The notes: generated by a model from the letters alone, not told the origin. A stretch of 64,000 nt of DNA from Janthinobacterium sp. J1-1 (GCF_030944405.1 NZ_CP132340.1:172310-236309), one strand, 5' to 3'. Positions 1 to 8,858 are shown, counted from the first letter of the stretch. A program made the numbers and translations.

Positions 1-386
1 ACCCGCCCGCCGACGGAGCTGGACACAACGGCCGCCTGCTTGGGATCGGCGGCGATAACGGCCGGGGCCTCAATGGCGCCAGCGAAGGATTGCCGTACCG
101 GCGCAACGTCGATTCCCGCTGCTCGAATTTGCTGATCAGAAAGCGTGACAAAATCTTCTTTGCCCTCCGACTCGCCTTCTTTCTCTTCGCTTCCGCCGCT
201 CTCCTTAGCCTCGCTCTTGGCATCGGACTTGGCTTCCTTCTCCTCTTGCTTTTCGTCCTTATCGTTTTTCTTGTCGTCACTCTGAGCCACGACCGAATCT
301 TTCGGCTTCGCCGCTTCAGGCTTGGGCGAGCACGCGCTCAACAGAATTATGGCGGCGCACAGGCCCGATCGAAATACCGCTTGCAT
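1..386 (-). CDS. czcB: CzcB-like RND efflux periplasmic adaptor lipoprotein, partial (C-terminus beyond left edge)
   Basis: The reading frame is open from the ATG at 386 to the left edge, giving about 128 residues of the N-terminus. It starts with a signal peptide ending in a lipobox (LLSAC, Cys near residue 19), then a very Lys/Glu/Asp-rich linker (about residues 25-65), then the start of the adaptor fold (DFVTLSDQQIRAAGIDVAPV), as in CzcB-type membrane fusion proteins that link an inner-membrane RND pump to an outer-membrane channel. The charged linker is typical of this family. Only 2 bp separate it from the czcC stop, so the two are co-transcribed; the CzcA pump is expected to the left of the window. 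Confidence 0.85.
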   Translation of the reverse strand, partial: MQAVFRSGLCAAIILLSACSPKPEAAKPKDSVVAQSDDKKNDKDEKQEEKEAKSDAKSEAKESGGSEEKEGESEGKEDFVTLSDQQIRAAGIDVAPVRQSFAGAIEAPAVIAADPKQAAVVSSSVGGR

Positions 387-388
387 GG

Positions 389-1636
389 TCAGTCCTTATA
401 AATTGGAGAAGTGGAACCTTGTAGCCGCGCCAGACGCGCACGCGCAGTGTGCAATGCCGTCAGTGCATCTACAGATGCCTGGCGAGTCTCGGCCAACGAA
501 CGCTCGGCCTCGATCAGTTCGAGTTGGGGGAATTTACCTTCGCGGTAGCCGAGCCGTGCGATACGTGCCGCTTCCTCCGCAGCGGCCAAGGCGGGACCGT
601 TCGCCGCGCGCGCCGCCTCAACGGCATCAGCAACCTCGGCGTTTGCCTGTTCCATGGACTGGTCAAATGCCAGCCCAGCGGCACGGCGCGTTGCTACAGC
701 TCGATCGTATTCAGCCCGCGTGCGTGATAAAACGGCTGTACCCGGATTGAACAGTGGGAGGGGGATTGACAGACCGATTACAGCCGCCTTATCGGAAGTT
801 TCTCCAAAGCGGCGCATGCCGGCGGTGAGTGTAACGTCGGGAACGCGGTCGCTCCTGGCCGCGACAATGCGGGCAGCGGCAGCGGCGACCTCGGCATCAG
901 CAGCCACAATTGCCAGTCCCGCACCTGAAGCGGCAGGTACGTCACTACGTTCAACATGCTCAAACCAGGGCGATGCGATTGCAAATGGCTTTGCGACGCC
1001 CGTCAGCCGTACCACATTGGACCGAGCCAACTCGACTGCGCGTACTGCCTTGCCCAGGCGGACCTCCGCATTAATGCGCAGGACATCAGCGCGTTGCTCT
1101 TCTATTGGAGACGCTTTACCCGCTCGCACCCGTTCTCGTGCCGCATGGAAGGCGCGCTCGGCCAGCTCGTGACTCGTTTTAGCGATCTGCGCGTGCCGCT
1201 CGCTTGCGGCAAGGCTAACGAAAGCTTCGGTTACCTGCAGCGTCAAGTCGGCTTGCGACGCTTTGGCGCCAATCCCAGCAGCAATGCTTTCAGCCCGCGC
1301 CACGCCGACCCTGGCTTGACGCTTACCGCCCAGTTCCAAGGGTATCGAAAATGAAACGGTTTTTTCACCGCCGCCGAAACCGGTGTAGCGGCCTGAACCC
1401 ATGACGTTTTCAGCTTCTACCGACAGCGTTGGGTTGGGCCGCAGGCCGGATAGTTGCACGTTGGCCTCGGCTGCACGCACGGCAGCATCCGCCCCCTGGA
1501 GAGCGGGCGCCTGAAGCCGCGCCTTCGCCACGGCGTCTCCCAATCTGAGGGCAGTACCATTCTCGACGACCGATTGCGCCACAGCGGTCGTAGCCAGCAC
1601 AGTGGCAACAATGAAGAAAGAAATCCGGATACGCAT
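389..1636 (-). CDS. czcC: CzcC-like outer-membrane efflux channel (TolC superfamily)
   Basis: This is the outer-membrane component of a heavy-metal RND efflux system. It has a signal peptide (ISFFIVATVLATTAVAQ) and then two OEP-type coiled-coil/beta-barrel halves typical of CzcC (415 residues from this start). A longer frame opens at 1663, but the MerR-type promoter upstream puts the transcription start near 1663, so I chose the ATG at 1636 (MRIRISFF); 1645 is the alternative. It is the first gene of an operon with the adaptor gene, order czcC-czcB as in the Cupriavidus czc operon. Metal specificity cannot be read from this gene. Confidence 0.85.
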   Translation of the reverse strand: MRIRISFFIVATVLATTAVAQSVVENGTALRLGDAVAKARLQAPALQGADAAVRAAEANVQLSGLRPNPTLSVEAENVMGSGRYTGFGGGEKTVSFSIPLELGGKRQARVGVARAESIAAGIGAKASQADLTLQVTEAFVSLAASERHAQIAKTSHELAERAFHAARERVRAGKASPIEEQRADVLRINAEVRLGKAVRAVELARSNVVRLTGVAKPFAIASPWFEHVERSDVPAASGAGLAIVAADAEVAAAAARIVAARSDRVPDVTLTAGMRRFGETSDKAAVIGLSIPLPLFNPGTAVLSRTRAEYDRAVATRRAAGLAFDQSMEQANAEVADAVEAARAANGPALAAAEEAARIARLGYREGKFPQLELIEAERSLAETRQASVDALTALHTARARLARLQGSTSPIYKD

Positions 1637-1669
1637 AGGTTCCATGGCTTGACGGGATGGCAAAGAGTC

Positions 1670-1700
1670 TTTATAAACCTTAATGTCACTTTAAGGTCAA
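1670..1700 (-). promoter_or_regulatory. MerR-type promoter of the czcCB operon with operator dyad
   Basis: On the minus strand there is a -35 TTGACC (1695-1700) and a -10 TATAAA (1670-1675) separated by 19 bp, the over-long spacer of MerR-activated promoters. The spacer is filled by a perfect dyad, ACCTTAA-N7-TTAAGGT (1677-1697). The divergent MerR gene starts 6 bp beyond the -35, so the regulator probably controls both itself and czcCB here. Confidence 0.85.
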
Positions 1701-1705
1701 GCGCC

Positions 1706-2110
1706 ATGTCACCTACTTTTACGATTGGCCAACTGGCCAGCGCAGCCGAGATACCGGCTGCCACGATTCGCTATTACGAAAAAATAGGACTGCTCGCGTC
1801 GCCGTCCCGCTCGGGGAGCAATTATCGGCAGTATGGGAATGACGACCTCGACCGCCTTACCTTTGTACGGCGTGCGCGTGACATCGGTTTTACGATTGAC
1901 CAGGTCCGGAGCCTGCTATCTTTTTCCGACCAGCAGAATGGCGACTGCTGTACGGTGACTGCGCTGACCGAGAACCATCTTGCCGTAGTGGAACAAAAGA
2001 TTGCCGATTTGCTCCTCTTGAAGGACCGACTCACTAGTCTCTTGGCCTCCTGCAAGGGCGGCCTGGTTTCCGATTGCCGGATTATCGACGCTCTGACACC
2101 TCGCCAATAA
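1706..2110 (+). CDS. MerR-family divalent-metal-responsive regulator (CadR/PbrR/ZntR-like)
   Basis: A 134-residue MerR protein: winged helix-turn-helix at the N-terminus (TIGQLASAAEIPAATIRYYE), dimer helix, and a metal loop with CX7C (C116, C124). Aligning with CueR numbering (offset 4), C81 falls where copper sensors have Ser77; a Cys there is characteristic of sensors of Zn, Cd or Pb. The start at 1706 is chosen because the fold begins there; upstream in-frame sequence is the antisense of czcC. It sits between two MerR-type promoters, that of czcCB and that of the CDF gene, and likely regulates both. The exact metal is not determined. Confidence 0.85.
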   Translation: MSPTFTIGQLASAAEIPAATIRYYEKIGLLASPSRSGSNYRQYGNDDLDRLTFVRRARDIGFTIDQVRSLLSFSDQQNGDCCTVTALTENHLAVVEQKIADLLLLKDRLTSLLASCKGGLVSDCRIIDALTPRQ

Positions 2111-2126
2111 TCGATGCTTACAGTGC

Positions 2127-2157
2127 TTGACGTTAAAGCTGCTTGAACGTTTAACCT
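2127..2157 (+). promoter_or_regulatory. MerR-type promoter of the CDF transporter gene
   Basis: A -35 TTGACG (2127-2132) and -10 TAACCT (2152-2157) are 19 bp apart. The spacer carries a near-perfect dyad, ACGTT-N-AAGC-N-GCTT-N-AACGT (2130-2150). The arms differ in sequence from those of the czcC promoter, but the geometry is the same, so control by the adjacent MerR protein is an inference. Confidence 0.65.
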
Positions 2158-2186
2158 GAGCGGATTCAACTCGAAAGTACATCACC

Positions 2187-3248
2187 ATGACGCCAGATCC
2201 AACTTCCGCTCCTGTCACCTTGGAAACCGATTTATTCGTGTCCAAGATGGACTGCCCATCCGAAGAGAATTTGATCCGGATGGCCTTGGGGAGCGTCCCG
2301 GATATTGACCGCATGGCGTTCGATTTGAACACGCGCACGGTAACGGTGTTCCATCGCGGTGCTCCAGGAACGCTGGTCGATGCGCTGCTGCCTTTGGGAC
2401 TGGGCGTCGAACTGCGCCAGTCGCGCCCTGCAGCCGCCCGAGCAACACGGACGACCAGCACGCTGGGGATTCCCAAGATGGATTGCCCGTCAGAAGAGAA
2501 CATGATCCGCATGGCGCTCTCCGACATAGAAGGTATCAAGTCGCTCAACTTCGATATCGAACAGCGACAGCTCCACGTGACGCATACCGGCACCATCGAT
2601 CCCATCCTCTCGAAGCTCATTCCCTTACAGTTTGGTGCGTATCTGATCAGTGCGGCGCCAGCAGCCCCCGAAGATGGTGCCGACGCTGACAAGGCGGGTA
2701 ACGAGTCAGAGGCGAAAGTCCTTCGCTTGCTCCTCGCGATCAATGGCGCCATGTTTGTACTCGAATTGGTGTGGGGCCTTATTGCTCAATCGGCGGGCTT
2801 GGTAGCCGACTCGCTGGATATGTTCGCCGACGCCGCCGTCTATGGCCTTGCGTTGTACGCCGTGGGCCGGGCCGCATCGCTCAAGACGCGCGCAGCGCAT
2901 GTTGCTGGTTGGCTGCAGATGGCGCTTGCGCTCGGGGCGCTTGGAGAGGTCGTGCGGCGCACCCTGCTTGGTAGCGACCCGGAATCCGGCTTGATGATGG
3001 GCGTCGGCGCGCTCGCGCTGGCGGCGAACGTCGCGTGCCTGGTGTTGATCGCAAAAAAGCGGGATCGCGGCGCCCATATGAAGGCAAGCTATATATTCTC
3101 CGCCAATGACGTCATTGCGAACATCGGCGTGATTGTCGCGGGCGCACTCGTCGCCTGGACTGGCTCCCATTATCCTGATTTAGTGATCGGCACGGTCATC
3201 GGCATCATCGTATTAAATGGGGCGCGTCGAATTCTAAAGCTGAAATAA
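2187..3248 (+). CDS. CDF-family cation efflux protein with two N-terminal HMA-like domains
   Basis: 353 residues. Two tandem N-terminal domains (about 14-80 and 92-155) each carry the motif KMDCPSEEN, a heavy-metal-associated fold variant with one Cys instead of CxxC. A transmembrane CDF unit follows from about residue 175, with the TM2 metal site around VADSLDMFAD and a TM5 site around SANDVIAN, the Asp/His positions that bind the transported divalent cation in CDF antiporters. The long cytoplasmic C-terminal CDF domain is absent, and the protein ends just after the last membrane segment. It probably exports Zn, Co, Cd or a similar ion to the periplasm, working with the czc pump encoded to the left. 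Confidence 0.85.
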   Translation: MTPDPTSAPVTLETDLFVSKMDCPSEENLIRMALGSVPDIDRMAFDLNTRTVTVFHRGAPGTLVDALLPLGLGVELRQSRPAAARATRTTSTLGIPKMDCPSEENMIRMALSDIEGIKSLNFDIEQRQLHVTHTGTIDPILSKLIPLQFGAYLISAAPAAPEDGADADKAGNESEAKVLRLLLAINGAMFVLELVWGLIAQSAGLVADSLDMFADAAVYGLALYAVGRAASLKTRAAHVAGWLQMALALGALGEVVRRTLLGSDPESGLMMGVGALALAANVACLVLIAKKRDRGAHMKASYIFSANDVIANIGVIVAGALVAWTGSHYPDLVIGTVIGIIVLNGARRILKLK

Positions 3249-3286
3249 ATGGGGCGCCTCGCTGCTAGTTAATCGAAGGGACTTGC

Positions 3287-6256
3287 TTGACCAGTATTCA
3301 TGAAACGGCCTATCCGCGGTTCAAGCCGGAGCTGACCCACCGCGAGCTGGCAGATGTCTACACGCCGAGCGACGAGGAACTTCGATTCGCACGCAGAACA
3401 GGGCGTACAGCTCCCGCGCGGCTGTATATCATGCTGTTACTAAAAGCAGTGCAGCGGCTGGGCTACTTTCCCATGCTGGCGGACATTCCCGCGCCAATCG
3501 TTTCCTTCCTGTCGAAATCGACACACAACCGTTCCATTCCAGCCCGCGATATCGCCCTCGAGGAGCGATCGGATTCGCGCCAGCGCTTTATGGAGGCCAT
3601 CCGGAGCTATTTGGGCATCCGCCCCGTTACAGCCGACACGGACAGCGCGATTCAATCGGCGGCAACCGAGGCGGCGCAGACAAAGCAGGAATTAGCCGAC
3701 ATCATCAACGTCGTCATCGAGGAATTGATCCGGCAACGTTTCGAGCTGCCGGCGTTTAGCACCTTGAACCGGAAAGCGCAGAAAGTGCGAAACCAGGTCA
3801 ACGACCGCTTTTTCCGCTCGCTGGCCGAACCCCTCGCGGCGGCCGTCATCGAGAGATTTGACGCCATGCTGGCGAGCGCACCGCAACAGTCGCTCACCGG
3901 GTGGCAGCAACTGAAGCTGGAGCCGAAGAAGCCGACCAACACGGAAGTGCGCCAGTACCTCGAACACATAGGCTGGCTCAAAAGCTGGTCTAGCGAACTG
4001 CCGGCGGTCGATCACATTCCTGTCGTCAAGCGCAGCCAATATATCCATGAGGCGCGGGCCTTGGATGCCGCGGACATGAAGTCGACGCAGCCCAACAAGC
4101 GCTATGTGCTGATGGTCCTGCTGTTTCACGCCCAGCTGTGCAAGGCGCTGGACGATGCGGTGGGCATGTTCATCCGTAAGCTTCGAAAAATCCACACCGG
4201 CGCCGAGCTTGCGCTCCAGCAATACTATCTCGAACATCAAAAGCGCGCCGAGAAACTGATCGCCCAGCTGCGTGACGTACTCGAAGCGTTTCAGGAAGGC
4301 GAGACCGACGCGGAGCGCGGCACACGCATCGCGGCAGCCTTTCATGACGATCCGGGAAGCCTGCTGATCGAGTGTGATGAGCATATCGCCTATGCGGGCA
4401 ATAACTACTTGCCGTTCATGTTGGCTCCCTACCAGACGCAGCGGCCTTTGCTGCTCAACTGTCTGGGCCTGCTGAACCTGGAGTCCACGTCCGCAGACCT
4501 GTCGCTCATCGCCGCCATCCGCTTTGTGCTGGCCAACCGCCAAAGCCATAGAGACTGTATTTCGATTGCCGGCGCGAACATCAACCTCAAATGGATCCCG
4601 GAAAAATGGCGCCGGCTGATCACTGGCCAGCGGTCAGGCGGCGCGCCGGTTACCGAGGTCAACCGCAAGTATTTCGAGCTGTGCGTGTTGACCGAGGCGA
4701 TGCAGGAATTGCAGTCGGGGGATCTGTACGTCGCCAACAGTGACCAGTACAGCGACTACCGGGTGCAACTGATCGACTGGGACTCCTATCAGGCCCAAGT
4801 GGCCGACTATGGCGCCATGCTCGGTTTTCCGACGGAGCCGAAGGAGTTTGCTGCCGGGCTCAAAAAGTGGCTGGGCGAAACTGCCAGCCGCGTCGACGCC
4901 GGCCTGCCTGAAAACGAGCATGTCGAACTGCTCGGTACCGAACTGGTCCTGCGCAAGCATGCCAAGGACGACAAGCCGGCCGCGCTCGAGCAGATCGACA
5001 AGCTGCTGACCGCCCGCCTGCCGGAAAAGAACATTCTCGATATCCTTGTCGAGTCCGAGGGCTGGCTCAATCTCCATAAGCACTTTGGACCCTTGTCCGG
5101 GTTCGACTCGAAGATCGACGATCCGCGCAAACGCTTCATCACGACATTGTTCTGCTATGGCTGCAATCTCGGCGCCACGCAGACAGCGCGCTCCGTCAAA
5201 GACCTGAGCCGCAAGCAAGTAGCCTGGCTAAACCTGCATCACGTGACCGAGGAGCGGCTGGAGAAAGCGACGGTGCAGGTCATCAACGCCTATAACAAGT
5301 TCTTACTGCCAAAATACTGGGGTAGTGGAAAAAGCGCTTCGGCCGACGGCACCAAGTGGAATATGTATGAGCAGAACTTGCTGTCGGAATATCATATCCG
5401 CTATGGAGGCTATGGAGGAATCGGCTACTACCATGTGTCTGACATGTATATCGCGCTGTTCAGCCATTTCATTCCATGCGGGGTTTACGAGGCGATCTAT
5501 ATCCTGGACGGCCTGATTAAGAACGAGTCGGACGTCCAGCCCGACACGCTGCACGGGGACACGCATGCCCAGAGCGCGCCGGTGTTTGGCCTGGCCTACT
5601 TACTTGGGATCAATCTCATGCCGCGCATCCGCAGCCTGAAGAAACTGATTTTCTTCAAGCCGGATCGGGGCGTGCGCTACGAGCATATTAATGGGCTCTT
5701 TAGCGAAGCCATCAACTGGGACCTGATCGAAACGCATCTTCCCGACATGTTGCGCATTGCACTTTCCATCAAGGCCGGCATGATCACGCCCTCGACAATC
5801 TTGCGCCGCCTTGGAACGGCGAGCCGGAAGAATAAGCTGTACTTCGCGTTCCGGGAACTGGGGCGCGTTGTACGTACAGAATTCCTGCTGAAATATATTG
5901 GTGACGTCGAGCTGCGCAGGACAATTCAGGCTGCGACCAACAAGAGTGAGGAATTCAACCAGTTCATTAAGTGGTTATTTTTTGGTAACCAGGGGCTCAT
6001 TGCAGAAAACGTACGGCACGAGCAACGCAAGGTCGTCAAATACAACCAATTGGTCGCCAATCTCGCGATCCTTCATAACGTGGAGGCGATGACCGGTGTC
6101 TTGAAAGAGATGCAGGGGGAGGGCTTGCCCATTGACGAGGCGATTCTTGCCGGCTTGGCGCCGTACCGGACCGAACATATCAACCGCTATGGAGATTACA
6201 CGTTGGATCTGGAGCGAGTTGTACCGCCGATGAATTTCTCCACGAAAATTCTTTAA
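3287..6256 (+). CDS. tnpA: Tn3-family transposase TnpA
   Basis: 989 residues, full length for the family. An N-terminal DUF4158-type region is followed by the Tn3 DDE domain: ADG around D687, GDTHAQS with D758, and RELGRV with E857, the conserved catalytic triad context. The start is a TTG at 3287 preceded by GAAGGGA at good spacing; no ATG fits as well. No resolvase gene lies next to it, and I could not find convincing 38-bp terminal repeats on both sides, so the element is probably incomplete. It sits just after the CDF gene and before a truncated YedK gene, suggesting it took part in shaping this junction. Confidence 0.9.
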   Translation: MTSIHETAYPRFKPELTHRELADVYTPSDEELRFARRTGRTAPARLYIMLLLKAVQRLGYFPMLADIPAPIVSFLSKSTHNRSIPARDIALEERSDSRQRFMEAIRSYLGIRPVTADTDSAIQSAATEAAQTKQELADIINVVIEELIRQRFELPAFSTLNRKAQKVRNQVNDRFFRSLAEPLAAAVIERFDAMLASAPQQSLTGWQQLKLEPKKPTNTEVRQYLEHIGWLKSWSSELPAVDHIPVVKRSQYIHEARALDAADMKSTQPNKRYVLMVLLFHAQLCKALDDAVGMFIRKLRKIHTGAELALQQYYLEHQKRAEKLIAQLRDVLEAFQEGETDAERGTRIAAAFHDDPGSLLIECDEHIAYAGNNYLPFMLAPYQTQRPLLLNCLGLLNLESTSADLSLIAAIRFVLANRQSHRDCISIAGANINLKWIPEKWRRLITGQRSGGAPVTEVNRKYFELCVLTEAMQELQSGDLYVANSDQYSDYRVQLIDWDSYQAQVADYGAMLGFPTEPKEFAAGLKKWLGETASRVDAGLPENEHVELLGTELVLRKHAKDDKPAALEQIDKLLTARLPEKNILDILVESEGWLNLHKHFGPLSGFDSKIDDPRKRFITTLFCYGCNLGATQTARSVKDLSRKQVAWLNLHHVTEERLEKATVQVINAYNKFLLPKYWGSGKSASADGTKWNMYEQNLLSEYHIRYGGYGGIGYYHVSDMYIALFSHFIPCGVYEAIYILDGLIKNESDVQPDTLHGDTHAQSAPVFGLAYLLGINLMPRIRSLKKLIFFKPDRGVRYEHINGLFSEAINWDLIETHLPDMLRIALSIKAGMITPSTILRRLGTASRKNKLYFAFRELGRVVRTEFLLKYIGDVELRRTIQAATNKSEEFNQFIKWLFFGNQGLIAENVRHEQRKVVKYNQLVANLAILHNVEAMTGVLKEMQGEGLPIDEAILAGLAPYRTEHINRYGDYTLDLERVVPPMNFSTKIL

Positions 6257-6375
6257 ATTCAGAGGCTTGTATCAGATTGTGCGGAATTTTACGTGAATCC
6301 CGGCCACCCCTCAATAACTGGCGGTAGACGGGGACGAAGCCGCTCTGTTCCGTGATGCGCAGCTTGCAGCTATAG

Positions 6376-6780
6376 GTGCCGACGAGGGCCTTCTACGAAC
6401 CGAACTATGAAAGCGGCAAGCCGGTGCGCTGGGGCATTGGCATGGCCGACCAGTCGATGTTCGCTGTTGGCAGCCTGTGGAGTGAATGGGATGGCGAGGC
6501 CGGGCCGGAGTATTCATTCACGCAGTTGACCATCAACACAGACAAGCATCCGTTAATGCGCCGCTTCCATAAGCCAAGTGACGAAAAGCGCGCCTTGGCG
6601 ATCGTGCCGCAGAGCGAGTGGGACGACTGGCTCAGTGGCTCGGATCCAGAATACGCGCGCGGTTTGCTACGGTACTACCCTGCAGAACAGATGCGCGCCT
6701 GGGAATTTCCGGTGCCGCCGCGCGCCAAGAAATCCGAACCGGTCAAGCCGGCGTCGGACACTCAGATGGGCTTGCTATGA
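6376..6780 (+). pseudogene. HMCES/YedK (SRAP) protein, N-terminally truncated
   Basis: About 134 residues match the C-terminal two thirds of SOS-response-associated peptidase (YedK/HMCES) proteins, which shield abasic sites in single-stranded DNA: VPTRAFYEP, then FAVGSLWSEW, the block FTQLTINTD and the His-containing HPLMRRFH, and the MP-like block IVPQSEWDDWLSG. The N-terminus with the catalytic Cys2 is missing; an in-frame TAG lies directly before the first homologous residue (6373-6375). The break is between the Tn3 tnpA gene and this fragment, so a transposon-associated deletion is likely. The fragment could not form the DNA-protein crosslink. Confidence 0.75.
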
Positions 6781-6914
6781 CCTTTGAACTAAATGACGGC
6801 CGCCCTCCGGAAGGCAACCAGGTAGATGCCTTGGTCGAGGCCGCTTTAAAGGGCTGTTCTTGGCGTATAGCCATCAAGCATTTCGCGCACTCGTTAATCA
6901 TATTTAAAAACGGT

Positions 6915-7127
6915 TTATACGGATTTCCTTGGTCGCGGTGCTGGAGAGCTGCCGTCCGGCTCGGGCGGCAGCGATTCTGGAATGTCCCACCCCATATGGC
7001 GCATCGCGTGCGCCGGCACGGATGTCGTTGCGGCTTCCAAAGCCGCAGCACGTTGCGCATCCGTCAAGGCATTCCAGGCCTCGATAGAACGTAGAATCTT
7101 CGCTTCAACCGCCTCAGTTTGGTTCAC
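6915..7127 (-). CDS. Small hypothetical protein
   Basis: 70 residues, starting at a GTG with GGGGAAA upstream. It contains an acidic helical stretch (TEAVEAKILRSIEAWNALT) followed by an Ala-rich helix and a Pro/Ser-rich tail. It lies 14 bp behind the next small gene, so the two form an operon. No family recognised; such small genes are common on plasmids and ICEs next to kfrA and radC. Confidence 0.5.
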   Translation of the reverse strand: MNQTEAVEAKILRSIEAWNALTDAQRAAALEAATTSVPAHAMRHMGWDIPESLPPEPDGSSPAPRPRKSV

Positions 7128-7141
7128 GGCATTTCCCCTTT

Positions 7142-7411
7142 TTATCGTGGTACGTAGCCATTGACGGCCAGAGCTGCGCCGATTGATTCAATGCCAGAGA
7201 TCATCTGGTAGGCGCACCTCTGGCGTTCATCGTGCGGTAGATGTGCTTCTGTGAAGTCGTAGAAAGTGTCGAAGGTCGAGCGCTTGGCAAATTGCGCCAG
7301 TTGCAGCGCAACATCCGGGCGCAGCTCAATGGTGATGCTGACGGGCGTATCCGCTGCCGCCTCGGCGGTGGTACGGCATGCGGTTCGTACTTCCGTCTGG
7401 AATCCATTCAT
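7142..7411 (-). CDS. Small hypothetical plasmid-type protein
   Basis: 89 residues, ATG preceded by GGAGGAC at ideal spacing, which makes it a credible gene. The central part (ITIELRPDVALQLAQFAKRS) looks amphipathic and the second half is rich in His, Asp and Arg (EAHLPHDERQRCAYQM). It is the first gene of a two-gene operon with the small gene that follows. Function not recognised. Confidence 0.6.
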   Translation of the reverse strand: MNGFQTEVRTACRTTAEAAADTPVSITIELRPDVALQLAQFAKRSTFDTFYDFTEAHLPHDERQRCAYQMISGIESIGAALAVNGYVPR

Positions 7412-7428
7412 GATTTAGTCCTCCACGA

Positions 7429-7479
7429 CCAGGCACCATGCCTGGCCCTCTCACTAGCAAGGCCCGCTCAAGGCGGGCC
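7429..7479 (-). terminator. Two adjacent GC hairpins
   Basis: Two perfect 7-bp stems: CCAGGCA/TGCCTGG (7429-7445, 3-nt loop) and GGCCCGC/GCGGGCC (7461-7479, 5-nt loop). They lie between kfrA with its decayed follower and the two-gene operon, a natural terminator position for minus-strand transcription. There is no clear T-tract, so termination is only inferred. Confidence 0.35.
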
Positions 7480-7674
7480 GTGTGTGCTGCTGGGTGTTTG
7501 TCTTCGAGCGTTTAACACTCGTGCTGCCTGGCGGCGAATGCGGCCGGCGATGCGCGTCGGGTTCTGGCTGACCTGGCGCCAGTCGTCATGCCATCAGGCG
7601 ATGGCACGAGTGGCTGTCGCAGTGTCCGGCGCAGTCGTCCCCGCGTCAAAATCAGCGCTCAACTCGCGCCCCAT
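7468..7674 (-). pseudogene. Possible decayed small gene downstream of kfrA
   Basis: An ATG at 7674 opens a frame of 26 codons, meets an in-frame TGA, then stays open for about 40 more codons with a plausible protein texture (WHDDWRQVSQNPTRIAGRIR, basic and helical) until a stop inside the hairpin at 7468. This looks like one small gene broken by a nonsense mutation. Nothing in it is recognised. The rest of 7412-7905 shows no other supported gene. Confidence 0.2.
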
Positions 7675-7905
7675 TGTGCACCCTGCCCTTCGCCTATGGC
7701 CGATCGAAGGCACGCTCAACGATATTCAATTGCCTGGTCCGGTCGCATACTCTATCCTTGCCTTCATTGAGTTTCCCGACGGATCCGCTTGACAACACTT
7801 CGGACTTGGCCAGCCACTTCACGCTGATGTTAATCTCTTTGGAGATCATCGAACAGGCATTCTTCCGCGGCGCTGCGACACCTCGGCGCCGGTCGTCTAT
7901 GGCAA

Positions 7906-8778
7906 TTACTTCAGCTGGCCACGCAGTGCATCCACGTGACCTTTCCACTCGGCCTCGGCTTCGCGCGCCTTTGCCGCTATGACACGCGCCTGCTGCGCTT
8001 CGTCTTTCGCGACACTTAGCTCGGCGGAGACCAGCTCGAAGCGGCCTTGTGCCGCCTCGACCCGGGCTGCGGCTTTGCCCAGCTCCTGTGAAAGCGCTTC
8101 TACCTGTCCCAGCAGTTTTTCACTGCGTAGCTTCTCTTCCATGACGCGCTCTGCGTACGCGTCGCGCTGCGCGGCTGATACGCTGGCCTGCCGCTCCGAC
8201 TCGACCTGGCGCACACGCATTTGTTCCAGTTGCTGCAGGGTCACGGCGTGGCTCGCCTCCAGTTTTTCGACCTGCTCCAGCTGCAACTGCGCCCTTGCCA
8301 GGGCGATGTGCAGCTGATCCGCGTCGGCCCGTTGCTGGGCCTCACCGGCCTTGGCAGCCGCCATGTCCTCCTGCAGTTGCTGCAACTGGCCTTTCGTTTC
8401 TGCCACGCTGTCGAGCAGCTTGCCATTGACATCATCGAGCTGGGCGTTCTCGTCGGCCAGCTGTTCATTCTCGCGCACCAAGTCACTGATCGTTTCGGAT
8501 GCCACTTCGAGTTTTTCGCGCAGCTCCTGCTGGGCGCGCGATACCTCGATGCCGAGATTGTCCTGCAACGTTTTCTGCAGGGCGGTTGTCAGGGTCACCG
8601 CTGTTGCCGCTTCTGGATTGCTCCCCTCCCACACGCGCAGCATTGCTTGGATCGTACCGGTGCTGCCAGCGCCATGCTCGGCACGAATCAGGCGCGTGCT
8701 TGGACGCTTGCCTTGGGCGCGCAACCGGGCACAAAGGACGTTGACGTCCTCTTGGGTGATCTTTCCTTGCTGTGCCAT
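7906..8778 (-). CDS. kfrA: KfrA-family DNA-binding coiled-coil protein
   Basis: 290 residues. The N-terminal about 55 residues are the KfrA_N DNA-binding domain (KITQEDVNVLCARLRAQGK, then PSTRLIRAEHGAGSTGTI, a helix-turn-helix that also matches the RIRVxxG-like phasing). From about residue 75 to the end is an unbroken, Gln/Glu/Ala-rich coiled coil without Pro. KfrA proteins autoregulate their own promoter and support plasmid segregation, so this argues for a plasmid or ICE. The upstream AT-rich region carries a promoter and short tandem repeats that may be its operator. Confidence 0.85.
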   Translation of the reverse strand: MAQQGKITQEDVNVLCARLRAQGKRPSTRLIRAEHGAGSTGTIQAMLRVWEGSNPEAATAVTLTTALQKTLQDNLGIEVSRAQQELREKLEVASETISDLVRENEQLADENAQLDDVNGKLLDSVAETKGQLQQLQEDMAAAKAGEAQQRADADQLHIALARAQLQLEQVEKLEASHAVTLQQLEQMRVRQVESERQASVSAAQRDAYAERVMEEKLRSEKLLGQVEALSQELGKAAARVEAAQGRFELVSAELSVAKDEAQQARVIAAKAREAEAEWKGHVDALRGQLK

Positions 8779-8810
8779 GATCTTTACTTTCTATCGAAAC
8801 AAAATTTAAA

Positions 8811-8858
8811 ACGTTACGTTACGCTTTGAATTTTATGTTATGTTTCACCTTTTGTCTA
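8811..8858 (-). promoter_or_regulatory. kfrA promoter and repeat-type operator
   Basis: On the minus strand TAGACA (8853-8858) and TAAAAT (8830-8835) are 17 bp apart. Just downstream lies ACGTTACGTTACG (8811-8823), a tandem of the pentamer GTAAC, and the spacer holds the related CATAACATAA. KfrA proteins repress their own promoters through repeated sites, so these are candidate KfrA boxes. The local AT content contrasts sharply with the flanks. Confidence 0.5.

Noticed and set aside
3216..3260. AAATGGGGCGC repeated before the Tn3 tnpA, as a possible transposon end.
   Set aside because: The first copy is part of the CDF coding sequence and no matching inverted end was found after tnpA.
4634..5218. 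Several minus-strand frames inside tnpA.
   Set aside because: Shadows of the Tn3 transposase in a GC-rich gene.
6777..7094. A frame starting MTFELNDGRPPEGNQ directly at the end of the YedK fragment (ATGA overlap).
   Set aside because: The first 30 codons look plausible, but most of the frame is antisense to a better-supported small gene (6915-7127).
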